DNA of 64,000 nucleotides, from positions 43,859,783 through 43,923,782 of the forward strand of contig CM034301.1 in NCBI GenBank assembly GCA_019925795.1. Direction: 5' to 3'. A program made the translations under genes and the position numbers. Of this stretch, positions 58,930 through 64,000 are shown piece after piece. The first letter of the stretch is position 1; every line of letters starts with the position of its first letter. A model generated the notes under the pieces. It saw only the letters and a list, made by a program, of their open reading frames with translations, made no database searches and was not told the DNA's origin. Origin of the DNA: Dendrobium chrysotoxum (taxonomy: Eukaryota > Streptophyta > Magnoliopsida > Asparagales > Orchidaceae).

Positions 58930-59170
58930 ACTTCAAAGTAAGTTTGACGTTCCAGACGCGTCAGCACAAACCATTTCGCGAAAGAACAACGTTTAGATGA
59001 TTTCACATGTCACGTCTATAGACCATCGTCTTTGTTACATTCAATCAAGTCCAGTGCAAAAGGTGCTTTCCGGTATTTTCGACGCTCCAGGCGCATTGAT
59101 GCAGCTTGTTTGCGAACAAACAACGTTGAGTAGTTTTGGTCATAGTCAAGACGATTCAAACTTGTTTCGT
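58930..59170. repeat. Two ~130-bp units with CGTTCCAGACGCGTC-type core
   Basis: GACGTTCCAGACGCGTCAGC and GACGCTCCAGGCGCATTGAT are both followed by a TTTGCGAAxxAACAACGTT-like segment and then by GATGATTT or AGTAGTTT. They look like two units of a tandem repeat. Confidence 0.6.
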
Positions 59171-59518
59171 GTGATGTTGTGCCAAATTGGTTACCATTCT
59201 TGTCGCACATATTTGTACCGATCGTGAAATACATATGGTGGTGGTCAACAGCTCAAAGGAAAGAAAAATATGTAGTTAATCAAGTTTACTAAATGGCAAT
59301 GCAAGCCAAAGATCAACTCCATAATGTAGAAAAGAATAACGTTAAAGGTAAATGCATGCTAAAAGCAAAAACCGCCCAGGTTCAAACATTAGTTCTTACA
59401 AAAATTGAAGGTTAACGGGCATTCACCATTTCGTTAAACTAAAAGCGACCATGAATTTGAATGAATTAATCAATAAGATAAGTTGATACAAGAACAATAA
59501 AATTTAGGTCAGAACTAC

Positions 59519-60020
59519 CTGATCTCCATTCCATTGCTGGGTTGGCCAGGGTCCCTGTTCAGGTGTAAATAGACCTTGAACATTAGATGACGACGGTGAT
59601 AAAACGGTTCTCTGATCATTTGAAGCGTTTTCTGAAAACAATGGTATCTCACACAATTGTTCTGAAGAACCATTTTGCTGTGAAAGAGAATATTTTTATG
59701 ATCTTGAAATGAATTTTCAGCAACCATAGCAGTAGAATATGGACGATAATACCTACCTCATAGTTGTTGCTTGCAGATTTTAGTGGCAAGCTAGGGAAAC
59801 TGAGATTTGATTTTGGATGATGATATCGGCATGCTAATTTGAATTTGCAGTGTCCAGTTTTCATAAAAAACTGACACTCAGGCTTGCCAGGCCTTTGAGG
59901 GTATTCATCATGCTGTTGTGGCTCGCCACCACTGAATTCATATGCAGCATCCTTGTAAGATAATTCTTGCTGCTGGTCAATTATTTTTGTTTCTGGGGGA
60001 TCCGGTAGACTTGTGACAGC
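59519..60020 (-). CDS. CCCH zinc-finger protein, internal exons
   Basis: Exon 59757-60020 (88 codons, acceptor TTCTAG|GCTGTC, donor TATGAG|GTAGG) encodes AVTSLPDPPETKI, then EYPQRPGKPECQFFMKTGHC and KFKLACRYHHPKSN, one C-X8-C-X5-C-X3-H finger. Exon 59519-59677 (53 codons, acceptor TTTCACAG|CAAAAT, donor GATCAG|GTAGTT) encodes QNGSSEQLCEIPLFSENA and FTPEQGPWPTQQWNGDQ, a linker. Both are phase 0 and open. The finger exon is a clear duplicate of 40340-40588, including about 60 bases of upstream intron. The exons may lie upstream of 39981-40588 in one gene, or belong to a tandem paralogue. Upstream exons with the first fingers were not found before the right edge. Confidence 0.85.
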
Positions 60021-61779
60021 CTAGAAATCAAGAGAACAGAATTCGGTGTGAAATTCATGACAAAATTTTACAGCTAATTTGATCAAATGCTTCAAATCAC
60101 TTTAAAAAAAAAGAGATTTTGATTCAACTAGGAATATAAAATCAATAGAACACCACTGCAGAAAGCATTTTTTTTTTCAATTATGAGGGCATAGTCATAA
60201 AGCAAATTCTTATTAATAAAACGCAGCTAAATAGGTCATGCATTAAGTAAAACTACTTTCACCGCCTTAAGTTTTCTCACTAGCTCTGGATCTCTGAATG
60301 GCTGACAGTTGAACGCATGAACGGGCCAGCCAAGCTTCAGATCACCCATCAATCCCAAGAGCTGATCTTTCATCAAAAATCATGCATGAGAGATCATAAA
60401 AATCTAAGTCGAGCATGATGGAGTGAGAATTCTAAGATGAATGCGAGACAACTAGAAAAGATAAAAGAATCAGTTTGAGTTACATCAGTTGAAGTAAAAT
60501 AATTGAAAATAGAACTAGATGACTTGAAAATGAATAATAGAGGATTAAAAATAGACTCATTACTAAGGTTAATGATGATTATGATCATGATGACGAGATC
60601 ATAAAATTATCTAGTCATGCTATGTTACATTGAAAACATAGAAGTGGTGAAGAGGACTTGTCGCCATGTATTACATAAAATTACCTAAGGAATTGGTGGC
60701 AGGCTTTCAAGGCCTTGCTATCTATTTTATTCAAATTCCATGGGTAGCTCATTTGGCTGTCAGGATCAAATCGAATTCATCATCTTCAAGTTGTTTCTTG
60801 ACATTCAAATTAGATGGAGTTCTTCTAAATTCAAACTCATGTATGCATTAATCATGCAGAAACCATACTCAAGTTCTAATACACATTATACTAACGTATT
60901 CCAACATTAGTGATAAGGTAATTATCTGTAGTAACATCTTACTATTTTTTTTTTTTTAAGAGCAGAAGTCTCTCCAGCATGGTGAGCAGACTGCCTGAAG
61001 TCGAAATTGTCGGCCATGGTTCCTCTCTAAGGAAGAACACTTCCATAGCCAGCACAAAAAAGAGTGAACAATGATATTATCTAATCTAGAGGCCGGGCAG
61101 CATAAGCCAATCAAATTACTTAGTTCAAAAGGATAAAAGAGAAATGTGCTAAAATATGAAGATAAATATCTCTATCTAACTCATACAAGTTTTCCGTTTA
61201 CTACTCTCCACCTATCTCCTATAAATTTGTTAACCACCATCCTTTACTTTACCTAACATCTATATTATGAAACCTATCACCATCTACCTAATAATTCAAA
61301 CTTGCCACATACCAACTCTAAGCTCTATATACTTATATGGTTCCATTGTGTTGAAGCATCCCACAACCACAAAAAAATAGAACGAAGATGAAGAGAGAGG
61401 CATAAGATTTCAACCATAGTATGGAGAATGCAGTAGAGGACAAGAGAGAGAGAAAAAAAAAAGCTCTCGCAGCAAAGAAGGGAAGATAGTAATAGTAGCA
61501 GCAACAACACCTTCGCATTGAGCCTTAGTTTTCGCAACAGGTGGTTATGCTTTCTCTCAAACATTGACATAGCGAAATTTATATCACAATCATTATCTTC
61601 TCATACACAAAAGAAATCTAAGATGTACTACTATTTTAAAGCTTCATGGATTATTTGACCTTTGTGCAGTCGTCGATGTGAGTGAATACCACTGTATCAC
61701 ATAAACTTTCGTCTTTGGTGATTATGATCTTTGTTGTGTTCATTCTTCACCTTCATTTGATTTTACCGGGGGAAAGTCA
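60021..61779. other. Upstream side of the CCCH exons, unassigned
   Basis: A coding-like minus-strand stretch at about 60245-60380 (KDQLLGLMGDLKLGWPVHAF) has no recognised family. An ATG in good context at 61015-61017 on the minus strand opens MADNFDFRQSAHHAGETSA and then runs into a long A-run. Neither could be linked by splice sites to the exons at 59519-60020. Confidence 0.35.
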
Positions 61780-62177
61780 GGTCCAAGATACATTGGGTCA
61801 TTTGAAATTATTGAAAGAATTGGAAAAGTTACCTATCGTTTGGCATTACCAGCCAATATTTCTGATCTGCACAATGTATTTCACATATTTATGCTCAAAA
61901 AATGGGTGACTGATGAACAACAGAAGATTCCACGAGAGGACATTGAGCTGCAGGGTGATCAAACATTTTAAGAGGAGCCAGAGAAGTCTTAGAGTTTGAT
62001 GTTCGTGAATTGGGGAGTAGAACTATTCTGTATGTCAAAGTAAAATGGAAACATAAATCATTGAAGGAGGCTACCTAGGAGAGATAAGCGAATATGAGGT
62101 AGAATTTTCCTCACTTATTTGAAAAAGTATGATGCAATGAATTTCGGGACAAAATTCTAATAAGGCGGGAAGAATTA
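61780..62177 (+). mobile_element. Ty3/gypsy integrase C-terminus and chromodomain region, decayed
   Basis: Plus strand reads PRYIGSFEIIERIGKVTYRL, ALPANISDLHNVFHIFMLKK and WVTDEQQKIPREDIELQGDQ, then a stop, then chromodomain-like remains. It ends with the purine-rich AAGGCGGGAAGAATTA just before an LTR. The motif order PRYIGPF...YRLALP...HNVFHVSMLKK is the conserved end of gypsy integrase, as in Del/Tekay-like chromoviruses (inference). Confidence 0.85.
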
Positions 62178-64000
62178 TGAAACCCATATTTGATCAGATA
62201 TATGTCACATTTAACTCAATTTAAAAATACCCCAAAATCTCAACCTTCATGAAATTCAAACAATTTAATATCATTGTGTTCTACTCATTGAATGGAGCAA
62301 TTTGATATATAGATCGATAAATTGAATTGCAAAGGGTTAGAAGTTAGGGAATTAAATCTCATTTGCATTTTTTCCTATGTTAATAAGATAGATTCACTAT
62401 TTTATTATACAAACGACTGTAGCAAGATTAAACCATTTCTCACCTAAAGCATATATCAAAGCAAGCATTGGATGATGGTAGGATACGTAAGTAAATAGCA
62501 TTTTTAGTTCTTTTATCAATTCCATCCCTTGTTTAGTGCTTTAGGTAAATCCCTTGCCATCCAAAACTTTTTTCTCTTTATTGGGAGCTTGCGGAAGGGC
62601 TGGAGCAGGATTAGGTTGTTGGACGGCAGAGCAGGTAGGAGCTGGGATCAAATTCTGGAGCTAATCATGACAGGTAAGTGGATTGGTCGGGTGATATAGG
62701 TGGATTTGGATACTACTGGCCCTGTGTGGGGCAACTCAGTGAGATGAGGGACAGATTAGGGAGAAAAGAAGAGGAAAGGGAAAAGTTTATTGGCTGTTTG
62801 AATGGATGGGGAGAAGAGGCGAAGATAGTGGAGTGAGGGTGATTGTAAGGAAGCTGTTTATTTATTTATTACTTCTTAATTTTAGTGTATACATTGAGCA
62901 TTAGTTGGTTTGTATTCAAGATATAGTAGTTTAGGGAGATTTGGAGGAAAAACTCAAGTAGTATATGTGAAGGGAAACTTTGAAGGTGTGTAATTGAGAA
63001 TAGATTTAATTGTATGAATTGTGTGATAAATTGTGAATTGTTAATTAATGATTTGAGTTGGTTTAGGTGCCATATGCTCATTGTCGAACACGAGGGATCC
63101 GACTAGGTGAGTCAACGTGCCAAGTAAGACATGAGCTTTTATTACAGTACGCAAGTTGATTGAATATTATCTATATACATGCATTTGAATTAGTTTTGGG
63201 TGACATATGTCTTCGTACTCTTACTTGTAGGGATTAGCCTGACATTATGATACATGCAATCATTCCTTGTATAACTTCCTGTAATAGGTGAACTCGTTGT
63301 ATGATGATGTTACGTACAATTCAAAAATATGATGATTCATATAGTCATACATGCTCATATGCTGATACATTCAATAGCTATATCAATCTACAGACATGTG
63401 CATATTTATATAAAATCCCCCATACAATAAAATGCCAGGATCATATAAGCTTGAAAAAATGACATGTCAGGTGATAGGTGGATAGGGCAATGCAACCCTG
63501 ATGGGCAAAGCGACCAAGTAGAGGTGGTGCATCCTCAATATGATATTAAGCCTACGGGCGATAGAGACAGTGCAACCTATAGAGGCAGTGCGACCTCAGG
63601 AGCCTATGGGCTGTAGGAACCTACACATCTAAGCATGACACCTTTAGAGGTTGGAAAAGAAATTTATGAAATAAACCGAAATTTAATCATGATTGCCTAT
63701 GGTAATGTATGATACACATATGGGAAAACAACTGACAAGAAAGGGTTGACAAACAATATCTTTTTTTATTAAAGGTAACTAGTTAATGGAATGATATTAA
63801 TATAACACTCTACATAACTCTTATGTATAGTAGTGTTTTCACATGTTAACCAATTAATGATTTCCTACCGTATTTCTTACATTCACTTGTTGATGCACTT
63901 GAAAGTCTTACATTTTCTATACTTGACTACTTTATTAGAGTTGCATATCTTTATGGGCGTTATAGCTCATCAGATGAATTATTCTAGCTGCTGCAGAAAA
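62178..64000 (+). mobile_element. 3' LTR of the gypsy element (end not found)
   Basis: Starts TGAAACCCATATTTG right after the polypurine tract. 63470-63660 carries repeated GGTGCATCC/CAGTGCAACC and CTACGGGCGATAG words. No clear CA end or target duplication was found before the right edge, so the LTR may run out of the window or end within it. Confidence 0.5.

Noticed and set aside
60958..61017. ATG in good context on the minus strand (MADNFDFRQSAHHAG) as a first exon
   Set aside because: The frame runs into a long A-run with no good donor, and no splice link to the CCCH exons is apparent.
61325..61570. Leucine-rich minus-strand open frame
   Set aside because: Low-complexity (AAG/CTT and GCA repeats) with no domain; looks accidental.

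Overview
The window is nuclear DNA of a flowering plant. The evidence is spliced genes with GT/GC-AG introns, plant-specific gene families, and a dense layer of plant transposons (RTE-type LINEs with TTG tails, tRNA-like SINEs, Ty1/copia and Ty3/gypsy remnants, hAT elements, MITEs and many solo LTRs) in AT-rich sequence. The species cannot be named from the sequence alone. I found no rRNA or tRNA gene, no CRISPR array and no operon. Most long open frames are accidental.

Three host genes are visible, all on the minus strand. (1) The first two exons of an ENTH/VHS adaptor gene, MTV1, lie at 7347-8762; the rest probably lies beyond the left edge. (2) A two-B3-domain DNA-binding protein gene has exons 1-4 at 25395-29395 and its last exon at 11474-11749, with an intron of about 13.6 kb filled by transposons. 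(3) A CCCH zinc-finger gene has exons at 59519-60020 and a terminal pair at 39981-40588. The two parts are either one gene with a roughly 19 kb transposon-filled intron and a duplicated finger exon, or two tandem relatives.

Layout: 1-1088 unassigned; 1094-6443 a giant solo LTR (family A) inside the MTV1 gene; 6539-7212 a tandem duplication; 7347-8762 MTV1; 8763-11473 intergenic with a SINE and microsatellites; 11474-29395 the B3 gene, whose last intron holds solo LTRs, a hAT remnant, a SINE split by an LTR, RTE LINEs and copia ghosts; 29396-32279 intergenic with a hAT-type element and a 14-bp minisatellite; 32280-38239 a second giant family A LTR; 38956-39034 a MITE; 39981-60020 the CCCH gene region with a third, inverted and truncated family A copy (43440-48348) and a three-level nest (RTE LINE, then hAT, then a TIR element) at 54170-58680; 61780 to the end a gypsy 3' end and its LTR.

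The most unusual item is family A. It consists of LTR-like units of 5.3-6.0 kb that start TGTTGACC, end CCACA and are flanked by 5-bp target duplications. Copies A1 and A3 (the third, inverted copy) carry a tandem array of short hairpins whose stems co-vary while the loop stays TTTCTT-like. The other theme is insertion history: many nested insertions can be ordered from intact target-site duplications.
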